NCBI GenBank assembly: GCA_019671005.1
Contig: CM033732.1
Coordinates: 11,877,932 to 11,941,931 of the forward strand
From: Hibiscus mutabilis
Lineage: Eukaryota > Streptophyta > Magnoliopsida > Malvales > Malvaceae
Length of the DNA stretch: 64,000 bases
Direction: 5' to 3'
Positions 10,437 through 21,348 of this stretch are shown one piece after another. The position numbers and the translations under genes were made by a program. Under the pieces are notes generated by a model. The model ran no database searches and was not told where the DNA came from. It saw only the letters and a program-made list of their open reading frames with translations. The stretch's first letter is position 1; the number at the start of each line of letters is the position of its first letter.

Positions 10437-11430
10437 TCTTTCACCTCTAAAACCTTTTTGTCAACATATCTCAACACAATCTCCATTGTTCCCTTTTCGG
10501 TTCATCACGGGCTTCATCAACCATGACACATATTTTTTGTTCTCCAATTTCATCCCAGGTATATTTTTGTATCCTAGATCAAAAAAGACAAAGGATCTCT
10601 TTCTGAATTCTTGGAGAAACATACTTTGAATTCTTTGGAGCATTATTTAAAGTTGTAGAAATCTCGTCATTGTAAGAAGCCAAGGAACTTACTAATTCAA
10701 GAAAGTTTCCACGATTATTTGAATCTTTTGTCTTATCACGACCCCGTAAAGCACAAGCTTGAAAGGTTAACCGCCTCACAACTTCTATAGAAACTTTGAG
10801 TTGAAACCGATTTCTTGCAACTTGTTGAGAAGTTTGTTTCTCGATCACCTTTTCAATATGTTGAAGAGAGTTTCTCAAATCATGATAGCTTTTCATGGCA
10901 TTCTTGTGGAGTGAGTTCGCATCATTCCCGACGTGAATAAGAAAAGCACAATTAGAGCCCGAAATAACTTTCTTCCAAGATCGAAAGCCATCATGAGTAA
11001 AAGTATTTGATCCAAAGCGTCCAAAGGGCTTATTAAAAAGAAAACATGGAAGACAATATGCAGCATCTTTGGTTGGTGAATATTCCAACCAATCGGGAAA
11101 TAACTTATACCAAGAAGCCAAAAATCGATGTCCATGCTTATCAACATATTTCGAATCATTAGTAGGAATGGGTTGATAAGGTCCCTTACTAATATACGCT
11201 ATCCGAACTTCATCTTGTTGATTTGGAGAAAAATCCCAAATAGAATTGTGTACTCCAGGATCACGCTCAATAGTTGATGCATCAAGGATTTCTTGTTCAA
11301 CTCTTACAACTTTACTTGGACGATTATCCACCCCCGAAGAACTAATAGGTGTCGAACTTGGATTTGGAGAGCTCTCACTAATATGAGGATCCTTTCTTTT
11401 GAAAAAATAATCGATTTTTTGATTGCCCAT
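10437..11430 (-). pseudogene. hAT transposase, N-terminal part (TTF-type zinc finger)
   Basis: The protein starts at 11430 and is open for 283 codons to 10579. It holds a TTF-type finger region, with landmarks FPDWLEYS, then DAAYCLPCFLF, and a W near residue 151. A DUF4371-like segment follows (VEVVRRLTFQACALRG-like, about 215-233). This is the layout of the plant family annotated as TTF-type zinc finger protein with hAT dimerisation domain (ZMYM1-like). The frame breaks near 10579. The catalytic-core segment containing VDEARDE continues in another frame at about 10500-10560, then shifts again before 10436. In the family this protein excises and inserts the element; here it cannot be made intact. 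Confidence 0.85.
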
Positions 11431-11586
11431 ATCGAGTTTTAGAAGTTTTTCACTCCTCCGTTTCTAGAAAACAATAAAATATTTCACTCATTAATACCTC
11501 AACAATCACATTAAAATATTTAAATTATAAAAATTTATACCAAAACTCCAATCGAATAGTAACATAATCTAATAACATTATAACAA

Positions 11587-11587
<1 letters not shown>

Positions 11588-11624
<37 letters not shown>
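11588..11624. repeat. (AAT)n microsatellite
   Basis: About 12 uninterrupted AAT units lie between the hAT transposase start and the hAT right end. Confidence 0.9.
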
Positions 11625-11626
<2 letters not shown>

Positions 11627-12567
11627 CATTGGAAAAGGGAATTCCTACTGCTATGTAAATTGTAAATAGGTTTAATTCAATTCAATTCAAGGGTTTAACA
11701 CAAATCAAGACTAGGATTTAGAAAGATAAGTTCTTACCGGCTACCATTGAGGCTTGAGAATTGAGATGCCGAGTCGGCAGTTGGATATGGCTCAGTGGCT
11801 GCACAACGATCGAAATTTTTAAAGTTATCATAGAAAATAGGTCGTTACCCCAATCTCCACCGACTAGCAATCTTTGGGGTTTTTATTATTTAAAATAAAA
11901 TATTAATAAACTTATAACTTATAAGGAAATTAAAAGATACAAACAATAAATTAGGCTTAAAAAGAACCGATTGATAATAAATAAAAAGATAAATCAGAGG
12001 AGAGTCATTATAGTTTCAAATTCAATGATTTTTAAAATGGCACTAAATTTTTTATATTTTATAATTTAACACAAAAATTTTGAATACTTGCAATTTAGTC
12101 TAGACTTCTAATTAAAAGTAGAGAGATAAGTTCACAAAATTAATAAGTTATATTAGAAATTTAGGGGGCGGAATTATAAAATTTTAGGGGGCGAAATTAA
12201 ATAATCAAAAGAAAATATTAAGAAAATACTTAAGACTATAAGGGAATTTGAAACTTCTAGGGGGCGACTGCCCCCAACCCCCTCGGTCCATCCCTGGTTT
12301 GGGGGATTTTGAGAGAAATTAAAGGTTTTATATTTTTTTATAAAATTAATGATTTTTCTAATTTTTAAAAATTAAGGAAAATAATAGAAATAAACCACAT
12401 AACGCTTTTTTATTGGAATACAAAAAATTTTAACGTTTTTCACAGAAAACCTCATTTGGCATACGGAATGAAGCATTAGACACTTATTTGGGTAAAAAAA
12501 TTTAGACACCTAACTGAGATAAAGGGTATAATTTGAGCACTTATTTAACGGTCAAGCCTAATTCAAA

Positions 12568-13441
12568 AATAAAATAAGGCTTAATATAAATTTTGATACA
12601 TAACTTTAATATTTTTCTCAAATTAATACTTAAATATTTCTTGTTTTGAACCGGTAACTAAACTTGAAAAGAATTCTTATATTATGACTTAAACTTAAAG
12701 TTCTTTTCAATGATATTTGGTATTGATGTGATACATTAACAATCAATCAAATTGTAACACATGACAATTAATAATATTATTATTTAAATTGATCAATATC
12801 ACATTAGTAATCTAATTGATTATTTGTTGAAATATTTTTTTGGTTTAACCATATCGTATTTAATTTATTGGTCGACTAATCCGGATAGGGTTTTGCAAAG
12901 TTTCAGTATGGGGGCGACCCTCACAACTCAGTTTTCTTCATTCACAGTACCAAGATTCAAATCCCCTGACATTGCTTAAGGAATCTAACACCTTATCATA
13001 CTAGACCAACGTGTTGTTGGTGATTAGTTATTTTTTATTTTTTAGACAATTTCTACCTAAGGGAGGGAAAGGAGAAATTTTGCTCATAACAAGTCTAGAA
13101 CCCACAACCTAAGAGAGAAGAAAATATCGATTGAGAGCTTTTAATCATTTGCGGTAGAAATTGTTGACGCTTGTTGAAATATTAAATTAACACATATACT
13201 AATATGAATTTTTTTTCTATATTTAGATATATATTTAAAATAAAATAAAAGGTTAAGACCAATTTTTATAATAAATCAGAAAAGAATACCAAAGGCTCGG
13301 CCTGCCTTTGTCCTTGTGCTCACAGGCACATATATCGTTACTCCATGCTAACATATACTCCTAGTAGGTCTGTTGTGTGCTCACTAAAAACAATACTCTC
13401 CGCGGTAGCCGCTTGATTTTGATCAGACGGTAATCAAATCG
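12568..13441. other. Intergenic, upstream of the aquaporin relic
   Basis: No open frame of note. The sequence is AT-rich with repeat-like stretches and a GGGGGCGACC patch near 12910. The last about 150 bases before 13442 are GC-richer and may include the former 5' leader of the aquaporin gene. Confidence 0.4.
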
Positions 13442-13820
13442 ATCAGGAGCATAGCCGTTGGCAAGCCCCAGGAGGCTATTCATCCGGATGCTCTTAAGGC
13501 GGCTTTGGCTGAGTTCATATCAACCTTAATATTCGTTTTCGCTGGATCCGGCTCAGGGATGGCCTTTAACAAGCTCACCGACGGCGGAGCAACAACTCCG
13601 GCCGGCCTAGTAGCCGCCTTTATAGCTCACGCCTTCACCCTTTTCGTCGCTGTCTCCGTCCGCTCCAACATCTCCGGTGGCCACGTCAACCATGCCGTCA
13701 CCTTTGGTGCTTTCGTCTGTGGGAACATCACTCTTTTACGTGGAGTCCTTTACCGGATCGCCCAACTCCTTGGATCAACCGTGGCTTGTCTATTACTTGA
13801 GTTCGCCACCAGCGGCCTTG
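13442..13820 (+). pseudogene. Tonoplast intrinsic protein (TIP1-like aquaporin), exon 1, start codon lost
   Basis: This exon reads on through SIAVGKPQEAIHPDALKAA, AEFISTLIFVFAGSGSGMAF and ISGGHVNHAVTFGAF to a GT splice donor at 13821. It covers membrane helices 1-3 and the first pore half-helix of a TIP1 aquaporin, a vacuolar-membrane water and small-solute channel. The codon aligned with the usual start is AAA, not ATG. The first NPA pore motif is NHA (13688-13696), a proline-to-histidine change that would damage the channel. Nearby changes (VRSN where VGAN is usual, LYRIAQ where LYWIAQ is usual) also hit conserved positions. The rest of the gene is at 39201-39428. This is a dead gene, but its frame is otherwise intact. 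Confidence 0.9.
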
Positions 13821-14114
13821 GTAACTAACTTCACCGTAATTCATTTCAATTCCCACTATTTCATAACGGTTTAATTAGATTTAATTTACAGTTACCTACA
13901 CCATAAGTCCTGATCAAATTTTAAATTGGGCCATAAATCTCAAAATAACGTACAATCTAACAAAATCTTTTCTTCAATCTAATAATCTAACAAAACCTTT
14001 TAATTTAATATATATTTTAAAATTGGTCCCAAACAATGGACTAAATTTTAAATGGGTATTAACATTAAAAATATGTTTCAGCTGCAATCACCCAAATTCG
14101 CCTGGCGCTCTCTT
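13821..14114 (+). other. Aquaporin intron 1 and possible first bases of exon 2
   Basis: The GT at 13821 opens an AT-rich intron. A TATGTTTCAG acceptor ends at about 14081, and the next about 30 bases (CTGCAATCACCC..., containing TTCGCCTGG) resemble the start of TIP exon 2 (a G-L-x-x-x-A-F-x-L region) only loosely. The host sequence stops near 14114, where LTR-type sequence begins. Confidence 0.45.
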
Positions 14115-15076
14115 TTCATTTCGATTTTGAAAATTCTTTTCGGTTTAATTTAATTTTGTTTGGAAAATCCTTGCCCGGTTTTGAAAAATATATGTGGAGT
14201 CGCCACCGATCATTTTTTTAAATAGTAGACCGGACACCAAAATAAAACCAGAGATTCAAAATTCGGGTCTGGGAGTCGGTTACAGATGGGGAAGGATTAG
14301 CACCTCCATACCGCCCAAAATTGGTACCTAGCCGATTATTCGTTGTCTTGGTGTTGGAAATTGCGAATTCGATTAAAATTTAAAATGTGATTCTTAAATG
14401 CACGAAAATATTGAGAGAACCTCATCCCTATACGCCCGGGACATGGTTTCTCGTTTTCTTGGAAAAAATCGAGGAAAACACATCCCTATACGCCTGGGAT
14501 ATGATTTCTCGAGGTTTTAAAAATAAAGTAATGATTTTTGAGTTGTAAAAAAATAACTTGTGAAAACTGAATATGAATGCGTGTAAAAAATTAATAATAT
14601 TTTATATACTTATACATTTCTTTATATAACTTATAAAAGTAACATATGTATTTTAAATACATCAAAACATTTTAATATATTTAATTATAATTATATGTTA
14701 GCTACTAAGATACCTATGTGTACAAAAAATACGTATTTTAAATAAAATATTTTGTTACATATACTAAAAAACATAATAAAAAATAATAAACAAGGTTGTA
14801 TAAACACTATAAAACATATACATATATTTTTATAATTATGTGCATTATAAAAATAAACACATATATTTGAAAACACATGAAATAATATATATAAAATATA
14901 TATACATATATAACATAACATAATAATATTATAAAACTTTATTATAAATATGTAACATATTATATAATAAATATATACTAAATATACATATAAATATAAC
15001 ATAAAATATAAATAATATATACATGGATGTATACATACTCTATAATATACAAAAATATAATATATAATAAGACATC

Positions 15077-16631
15077 TGTTGCGTGTGATAAGTGCTACGC
15101 AAATGTGCAAGTATACACGTCGCAAGTAATAAAGTGATACGAGTATCGAGTATCGTCTCCACAGGGATTGGTTTGGGCCACTTTGCTTAAGTTATCAGAC
15201 TTTGTGAAAATAAAAACACAATTGATAATAGAGGTTTTAATTAACGAGAAAACTAAGAGCAATAAACTAAAAGAATAGATGAAATTAAAATAGAGTAAAT
15301 AGGTCAGGTTATCGTGAGTTGAGGTGTGATAGCCGATTGGACCGTCTTGGTAAAAGAGTGCAATGGCAACTCAGTTGCCGTGGCAACTTGCACAGCGGGG
15401 TTGCCTTGACAACTAATCGATGGTTGCCCAGGCGACTAGCTGGGCAACTACTTGAGCGTCTGGGCAGCAACTTCAAGGCTCGGCAGAGCGTTCTTCAATG
15501 GTTTCTTCTTATCCCTAAGTCGAAACTCTAGCTACTTGTGCATGCCTTGATAATACATCCCTGCGTGAATCAAGGGTGAACAACAACCAATCTTGCGCTC
15601 CTCTTAGCCGTTGAAATCCTTAACTTATTCCTAAGCTGGATTAATCTTCACCATCAATAGATTGAATAAAGACCATACTCATTCGTTTCTTGAATCTAAC
15701 TCTCCCGATATTAGATAAATAGATGAAGTAACGAGATCATCTCCCAATTCACTTGCAAACAAGAATAAAAGCCAAGAATGAGTAAACCTTGAATAGAAAA
15801 GTGCAAACTCTTATTACCTAAACAAAATCCAATTGTTTCTCACAACAACAAAACACAATAACCCCAACCAATCAAGTTAGTTCATTGTTGGGTTCAAAAG
15901 ATGTACAAAGAATAATCCCCAAACCATGAATCTAATGGAAGCAAAGAAGAAGAAGAAGAAGAAATCGAACTCTCTCCCCTTGCTCTCTTGTCGAAATTTC
16001 TCTCTTCTTGCCCTATGGGGTTGTCGAAATTTTCCCTCCTCTTGCTTACCTCTCAAGTTGACGATATGGCCTCTTATTTATAGGGCTAGGTCAAAGTCCT
16101 TCTTTGAGGAGGAAGTTAAGTTGGAATTAAATTATCTTTAAAGAATATAATTCTTTATTATAATTATATTCCTACTAGAACTTCTCCTATCTTCTTGGAA
16201 TTTAATTCTTCTTTAATCTCTTCATGGAAATCAAATTCCTTTTGGATTTAGCTTTGCTCCACGTCATCTTGGGCTTGTCTAGTCATGAATTTTGACTACC
16301 ATATCACCTTATTCTTTGTCGACAATTGCCCTGGCAACTGGCTCGGCGTCTCCTTCATGCATTGCCCTGGCAACTAGCTCGGCATCTCCTTCATGCATTG
16401 CCCTAGCAACTGGTTCTAGCCTTGTTTAGGCAAGTGATTCTGCACACACACAAAAACACACCAAAGCAGCATCTTTTTCCACAAAAATCACCAAGTTATG
16501 TAATCAAGCTCAATGGTGGAAAGAAACATGAATTAATGCATGAATGACTAATTATGCAACTAATATGAGCTTAAGTCTAACAATAATATGAGTAAAAGGG
16601 TAATAAAAATAGTACTTTTGAACACTTATCA
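15077..16631 (-). repeat. 3' LTR of the Athila/Tat-like element
   Basis: The plus strand begins TGTTGCGTGTGATAAGTGCT and ends GAACACTTATCA, giving the canonical TG...CA. It is nearly identical to 21349-22899. Visible differences are a few substitutions and the number of AAG units near 15948-15962. It contains three 36-bp tandem units at 16326-16433. Confidence 0.9.
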
Positions 16632-16645
16632 CACCCCCAAACTCG
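16632..16645 (-). promoter_or_regulatory. Polypurine tract of the Athila/Tat-like element
   Basis: On the minus strand GAGTTTGGGGGTG lies directly before the 3' LTR (TGATAAGTG...), the expected plus-strand priming site. Confidence 0.6.
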
Positions 16646-16920
16646 AACTATTGCTTGTCCTCAAGCAATGCAAACTAACAATTACCTGCCAAGACTTTAA
16701 TCATCAAAGACATGCTTCAAACTTGAATTCAAACCTCGGAACCGTGGCACAAAGTATGATCACCTTTTAATTTTTCGAATAGCACAAATATTACCCGGAA
16801 CCAAACTATAATGCTCGTGACAATGTGTGTACGTAGTTGTGTACAAGTTGATTTTCAAGATTCTATGTGAACAATAGGCTTTTATCAATTTAACTACTGG
16901 GGTATTTATTTTTATTTTCA

Positions 16921-17101
16921 CTAGAGCCAATTTCGGGCACCTCTAGTAAAGTAAGCAATTTCTCATTTTACTTTAGTCAACTAGAGCCAATTTCGGGCAC
17001 CTCTAGCGATTCTTTAATGTGCATTAACTACTAGAGCCAGTTTTGAGCACCTCTAGCAAGAAAGTGCATTTACTACTAGAGCCAGTTTCGGGCACCTCTA
17101 G
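16921..17101. repeat. Four tandem hairpin-forming 26-bp units
   Basis: The units are at 16921-16946, 16981-17006, 17031-17056 and 17076-17101. Each starts CTAGAGCC and ends GGGCACCTCTAG or a one-base variant, so CTAGAG pairs with CTCTAG around a short loop. They lie in the untranslated region between integrase and the 3' LTR. Confidence 0.8.
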
Positions 17102-17921
17102 CAAGAATTTAACTTTTAATTTTCAATTTTAAATTTACTCAAATTTTAAGCAACCTAAGTTCACTAAGTTTCTTTCAATCGACAAGCCACAACCGTGTAA
17201 AAAAAATTTAGCATCATAGTAAAATTCTAAGTTCTTTTCATGCAATCCTAAAATTAAAGGTTCTTTAAATTAAGTGCAGTGGCAAAAATTTATCATTGGA
17301 TATTCAACAAGTCTTAAGCAATTAAATCCAATTAAAGGAATGGCAAGTAACATATGCAACCTATATGTGATTGCTAAAGATGAATGCAACTAAACATGAA
17401 ACTAACTAGAAACTAGCACCCCCCAAACTCGAGAGAAGCATTGTCCTCAATGCATGTAAAAGTGAAACAAAATTTAAAAGAAACTAAATGAAATGAGTTA
17501 GTCGGAGAGGTCGTCACCTCGAGTGATTTGTTTCCTTCGTGTCGTTTGCTTGATTCATTTTTCAGTTGGTGGTTGAATGTTTGTACCGTGTGAATAGCAT
17601 TACTTTGATTTAATCCATGTTTGCCGATGCAGGTTCACTTGCACGGGCATCAGTAGTTGCCGAAGCCATTGTTGTTGCTTGGGCATCGCCAGTTTCTGTT
17701 GTGGTTGCTGTGGCAAGTAGTACGCAGTGAATTTCCTTAGCATGGTGGTTGTGAGTCTTGTTGTGGAAAAGAAAACCTAGAAACTAAAGATAATGAAGAA
17801 AAATAAAATCTCTCCTAAAAATTCCAAAAATAAATAAAGAGAGAAAAAAATATCCAAAAATAATAGAAAGAAAAAAATAGTTCGAAAAAAATAAAAAGAA
17901 AACATCGAAATGAGAGCATGC

Positions 17922-18537
17922 TCATGCATCTCCTAAGGTGTCAACTTCTTTGTTTCGTTCTACATGGGCACCGTTGTAGTGCTTCAATCTCTGTCCGTTA
18001 ACTTCGAATTCATGTTCGTCGGTAATGGACTTGATTATCACGGCACCATGGGAGAATGGTTTGACAACTTCGAATGGTCTCGACCATCTTGATTTTAGTT
18101 TTCTCGGGAAAAGTTTTAGCCGAGAATTGAATAAGAGAACTAGTTGCCCTGGCGTAAATTGCCGTGGCAATAATTTCTTGTCATGCCATTGCTTTGTTTT
18201 CTCCTTGTAGATTCGTGCATTGTTATAGGCGAGTGCACGGAATTCTTCTATCTCATTGAGGTCCAACAAACGCTTTTGTTCGGCACTTTCCCAATCCATA
18301 TTCACGGTCTTGATCGCCCAATATGCCTTGTGTTCTATTTCTACCGGTAGATGGCATGTTTTGCCATAGACAAGACGGAAGGGGGACATACCTAAGGGTG
18401 TTTTGAATGCAGTGCGATATGCCCAAAGTGCGTCATCTAGTCTTACTGACCAATCCTTCCTAGAGGGATTTACAACTTTCTCGAGTATACCCTTCAATTC
18501 CCGGTTGGAAATTTCTGCTTGCCCATTGGTTTGTGGG
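17922..18537 (-). pseudogene. Integrase C-terminal part of the Athila/Tat-like element
   Basis: This reads from a QTNGQAEISNREL-type phrase through ALWAYRTAFKTPLGMSP, RLVYGKTCHLPVE and a basic C-terminal domain ending near 17922. It corresponds to the end of the integrase core plus its C-terminal domain. The core upstream is missing: the zinc-binding domain (CDRCHR) is followed almost at once by the end of the core at about 18537. The two catalytic aspartates are therefore lost while the glutamate region remains. Integration by this protein is not possible. Confidence 0.8.
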
Positions 18538-18760
18538 TGATATTGCCCGTCCTATGGCAACGATCACATTGCTTGTAAAACTCTTGGGCATTTTTGTACA
18601 GTGTTGGCCAATACAAACCGGATTGAAAAACTTTGGTCGCGGTACGAGTTCCTCCAAAATGTCCTCTATAGGGTAAAGAATGGCATTGTCGGAGTACATT
18701 CTGTTGCTCCTCTTCAGGGACATATCGGCATATAACCTGATCTGCACATAGTTTAAACAA
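18538..18760 (-). pseudogene. Integrase zinc-binding (HHCC) domain, element remnant
   Basis: The frame shows CHSLPYRGHFGGTRTATKVF, GLYWPTLY and CDRCHRTG, the H2C2 domain that precedes the integrase core in Gypsy elements. The upstream part, RYVPEEEQQNVLRQC, also fits. A deletion joint lies immediately after it. Confidence 0.8.
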
Positions 18761-18884
18761 AAGAGGCTCGTCCCAAAAGTAATGCTTAGCATCATGGCGG
18801 AACTGCTTCTTCCCTTGGTGAGTAAGACCATAAGGTAAAATACCACAAATAAGGAAATTAACTAAATTCGCGTACCAGGGTATT

Positions 18885-19200
18885 GCTGAGGCGTGTACTA
18901 CCATGGCGACTGCTCCCAAGATTGTCGAGGCGTGTGCATCTAGAGTTGTCGAGGCATATACGTCCATGGTTGCCGAGGGTTGTCGAGGTATGCGCATCCA
19001 TGGTTGCCGCGGCGTCAAGGGTTGTTGCGGCGTCAAGGGTTGCTGCAGCATCGATGGTTGCCGAGGCATACACGTCTGGAGTTACCGAGGCATGCGCGCT
19101 AAGAGCTGCTGCGGCATCGAGGGTTGCTGAGGCATGCGCATCCATGGTTGCCGAGGCGTCAAGGGTTGCCGAGGCATGCGCATCCATGGTTGTCGAGGCA
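18885..19200 (-). repeat. Expanded minisatellite between RNase H and integrase
   Basis: An imperfect array of about 27-33-base units (GCATCCATGGTTGCCGAGGC-like on the plus strand). On the minus strand it is open and encodes DAHASATLD/SATMDAHA-type repeats. Copies vary in length by multiples of 3. It is not a known domain of the polyprotein. Confidence 0.75.
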
Positions 19201-20323
19201 ACTAAAAGTTGCTTATCTGGGAATGCATCGCATATCTCTAAATCTGCGTCCTCCTCCCTATTGTGTTCTAAACGTGATAAGTGATCAGCCACTTGATTTT
19301 CTGTTCCTTTCCTGTGCATTGGCCTAGGACTTCTCCTACCGCGAAATCACTTGCATCACACATGAGCTCAAAAGGTAGCGTCCAATCTGGTGGAAATACA
19401 ATGGGTGCCGAGGCAAGCTTTTCCTTTACTATTTCGAATGCTTGGGGTGCAAGAATCATCAAAATGGAAGACTTTATCTTGGTGGGGGTAATCTCTCGAT
19501 CACGTCTAGCTTGGCTTTGTCTACTTCAATTCCCTTGGATGAAATCTTGTGGCCGAGCACTATTCCTTCATCTACTATAAAATGGCACTTCTCCCAATTA
19601 AGGACTAAATTGGTTTCTTCAATCTTGCCAACACATTCTCTAAATTGTCGAGGCAACTGTTGAAGTCACTACCAAAAACAGAAAAATCATCCATGAAGAT
19701 CTCAAGGAAGTCTTCGACCATGTCTGAAAAGAGTGCCATCATGCATCTTTTAATGTTAGTGCATATCTGAGAAAACTTGAGGATGGTCATTTTCGATACT
19801 TCTTATAGTCCATCCGCACCCTCCATCGGGTGACAATATTTCCCAAAAAGAGTTTGGCCAATGTGCTTGCCACTACTCCCTTTTGCATTACCATGGTGGA
19901 GGTGCCTTTCTTCTTTGTTCGCTTGTAGTCCATGTATATTCTCCACATTGCTACTATTCCTGAAGGCATAAATATATTAATAGAAAAATTATATCCATTC
20001 TCAACCATTCAATTACCTCATTCTTGTCGACTTCTATCATGGTTGGATGTAGCCTGTTGTCGTGGCAATTGCTGCTCAAGCCAATTGTCGTGGCAATCAG
20101 TTGCCAAAATTTGCTGTAAGTCAAGGGAAGAACCAATTTTCTGAAAAGCTTTACGAATCCAAACACCGTTTTCTTTTGGCCTTTCAAACATCTCCATCAG
20201 TAGAGATTTCGATGGCTTCAAATCTACCAACCTCGGTTCCTCAAGACATATCTGCAATGGACGAGGTGAGTTTTTAAAGAATTCAAAAGGTTCAACTATT
20301 ACCTGCTCATATTCTATTGGCAA
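19201..20323 (-). pseudogene. Reverse transcriptase and RNase H remnants of the Athila/Tat-like element
   Basis: The RT active-site motif FMDDFSVFG is visible at about 19671-19697, in a frame with VEDFLEIFMDD. The RNase H region has FELMCDASDFAVG (19268-19462) and HRKGTENQVADHLSRL (start of the frame at 19319). The sequence is spread over several frames (19268-19462, 19474-19656, 19605-19790, 19787-20323), so it is interrupted by frameshifts and stops. The N-terminal side (20018-20323) shows only a loosely recognisable protease/RT linker. Confidence 0.75.
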
Positions 20324-20344
20324 AGTATTATCATCTCGTTGATC

Positions 20345-21171
20345 TTACATGTGGTCGTGTAATTGCCGTGGCAATTGTAGATGAGAGCAATCTACAGATT
20401 CCTGCTTCAACATCAACGTTGTAACCTTCTGGGCATCAGGTTCCTCAGAATTTGATGTAGTATTGTTGTTCTCAGCTTTACTGAGTGTTGTCGCGGCATT
20501 GCTCTGTTCAGGCTCCTCAATCATTGCCGAGGTAATTTGTTGTTCAGGCTCATTATGTGTTGGACAGTCTCTTTTATTGGAATCCTCTTGACTTTGAGGT
20601 TCTAGTTGTTCCCCACACATCAGAGAGCTTTCTTTGCATTGCTCCTTATCCTCTTGCCTTGGGACGTCAGTATCCCTAGGAATGAATTGTTGGTGCATGT
20701 TATCCATGACATATGTGGATCTCCCCAATTGATCTTCTGAATCCCCTAAGGTTGCATCCCACTGAACTATCCTCGTATCCATAGATTTTGATAGCTCTCG
20801 AATCTCTTCAATTGATCCGTTAAGTCTAGCCAAGGAAGCTAGTAACGTTTCCTCCAAGGAATTAGAATTCTCTTGAAAAGGACTACATTGCCATGGAATA
20901 TTTGTTGCTGCGGCAAAATTGTTATGGTAAAAAAAAATTTGAGCTTTTGACCATACCATGAAGAATTTTGCTGCTGGTTCCCTCTATGGTCCTCCATGTA
21001 GTTATATGCACCGAAAATGTGAGGGCAATTTTCAAACACATGATGTTCTCCACACATAGCGCAAGATTTTTCCACGGTATAATTTCTTTGGGCTTTTCTC
21101 GGTTGGTATAGGTAATCATCAAAGGGTGCAAGAAACTCTTGATTGGATTGATTCATATCTTCCAACATCAT
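20345..21171 (-). pseudogene. Gag C-terminal remnant with CCHC-like knuckle
   Basis: Two overlapping frames. The first (20839-21171) carries CAMCGEHHVFENCP, a zinc-knuckle-like motif, and FGAYNYMEDHRGN. The second (20345-20959) is acidic and glutamine-rich, as in the gag-pol linker of Athila-type elements (ARLNGSIEEIRELSKSMDTR). The gag N-terminus is absent: only about 180 bases separate this from the primer binding site. Confidence 0.65.
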
Positions 21172-21324
21172 CTCTCGAATAGATTAACTTTTATTTCCCG
21201 ACATGTTGATGTTCCTTAACTTGTAGCGCACCTAATTTTTTTTTGATAAAACAAACAAAAAGAAAAGTTAGTAAAATTAAGAGAAAAAAATGCAATAACA
21301 AAAACAACTAACACCAATTACCAA

Positions 21325-21342
21325 TCCCCGACAACGGCGCCA
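21325..21342 (-). promoter_or_regulatory. Primer binding site of the Athila/Tat-like element
   Basis: On the minus strand TGGCGCCGTTGTCGGGGA follows the 5' LTR after six bases. It is the usual priming-site form of Athila/Tat-type Gypsy elements (pairing with a tRNA-Asp-type 3' end by general knowledge). Confidence 0.75.
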
Positions 21343-21348
21343 AAAACT

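Larger units (their letters stand above)
5637..12296 (-). mobile_element. hAT element with TTF-finger/hAT-dimerisation transposase, carrying a nested CACTA
   Basis: The ends are CAGGTACGAAC on the left and, reverse-complemented, CAGGGATGGACC on the right. They are flanked by a perfect 8-bp TSD GTTTGGGG (5629-5636 and 12297-12304), the hAT hallmark. A second terminus-like CAGGGACGGACGCAAG starts at 5674: the first about 36 bases are a diverged duplicate of the next 36. The transposase lies on the minus strand from 11430 to 5998. It is broken by frameshifts, stops and the CACTA insertion, so this copy is dead. Without the CACTA and one TSD copy it would be about 3.6 kb. Confidence 0.85.
5089..12558. 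mobile_element. Mutator-like MITE (about 800 bp of its own) split by a nested hAT and CACTA
   Basis: The two outer ends are inverted copies. The left end reads TGTTTAACCGTCAAATAAGT, and the right end, reverse-complemented, reads GGCTTGACCGTTAAATAAGT, with similarity continuing inward for over 100 bases. The flanks are TAATTCAAC (5080-5088) and TAATTCAAA (12559-12567), a 9-bp TSD matching at 8 of 9 positions, as expected of Mutator-like elements. Removing the nested hAT leaves about 802 bp, close to the related copies at 46943-47736 (794 bp) and 49502-50392 (891 bp). No transposase of its own. Confidence 0.75.

Noticed and set aside
13505..13828. Taking the aquaporin exon as an intact gene starting at 13505
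   Set aside because: The codon at 13505 is TTG inside the conserved N-terminus; the family start lies upstream and is mutated, and the frame ends just after a splice donor.
14691..15125. 144-codon tyrosine/isoleucine-rich minus-strand frame
   Set aside because: Translation of an AT-rich TATA/CATA repeat tract within LTR-type sequence; no domain.
16921..17101. Regularly spaced repeats reminiscent of a CRISPR array
   Set aside because: Only four units, palindromic, spacers are short and related, and they sit inside a plant Gypsy element; a eukaryotic nuclear context.
18883..19327. Alanine/arginine-rich plus-strand frames over 18883-19327
   Set aside because: Opposite-strand translations of the minisatellite in the retroelement pol region.
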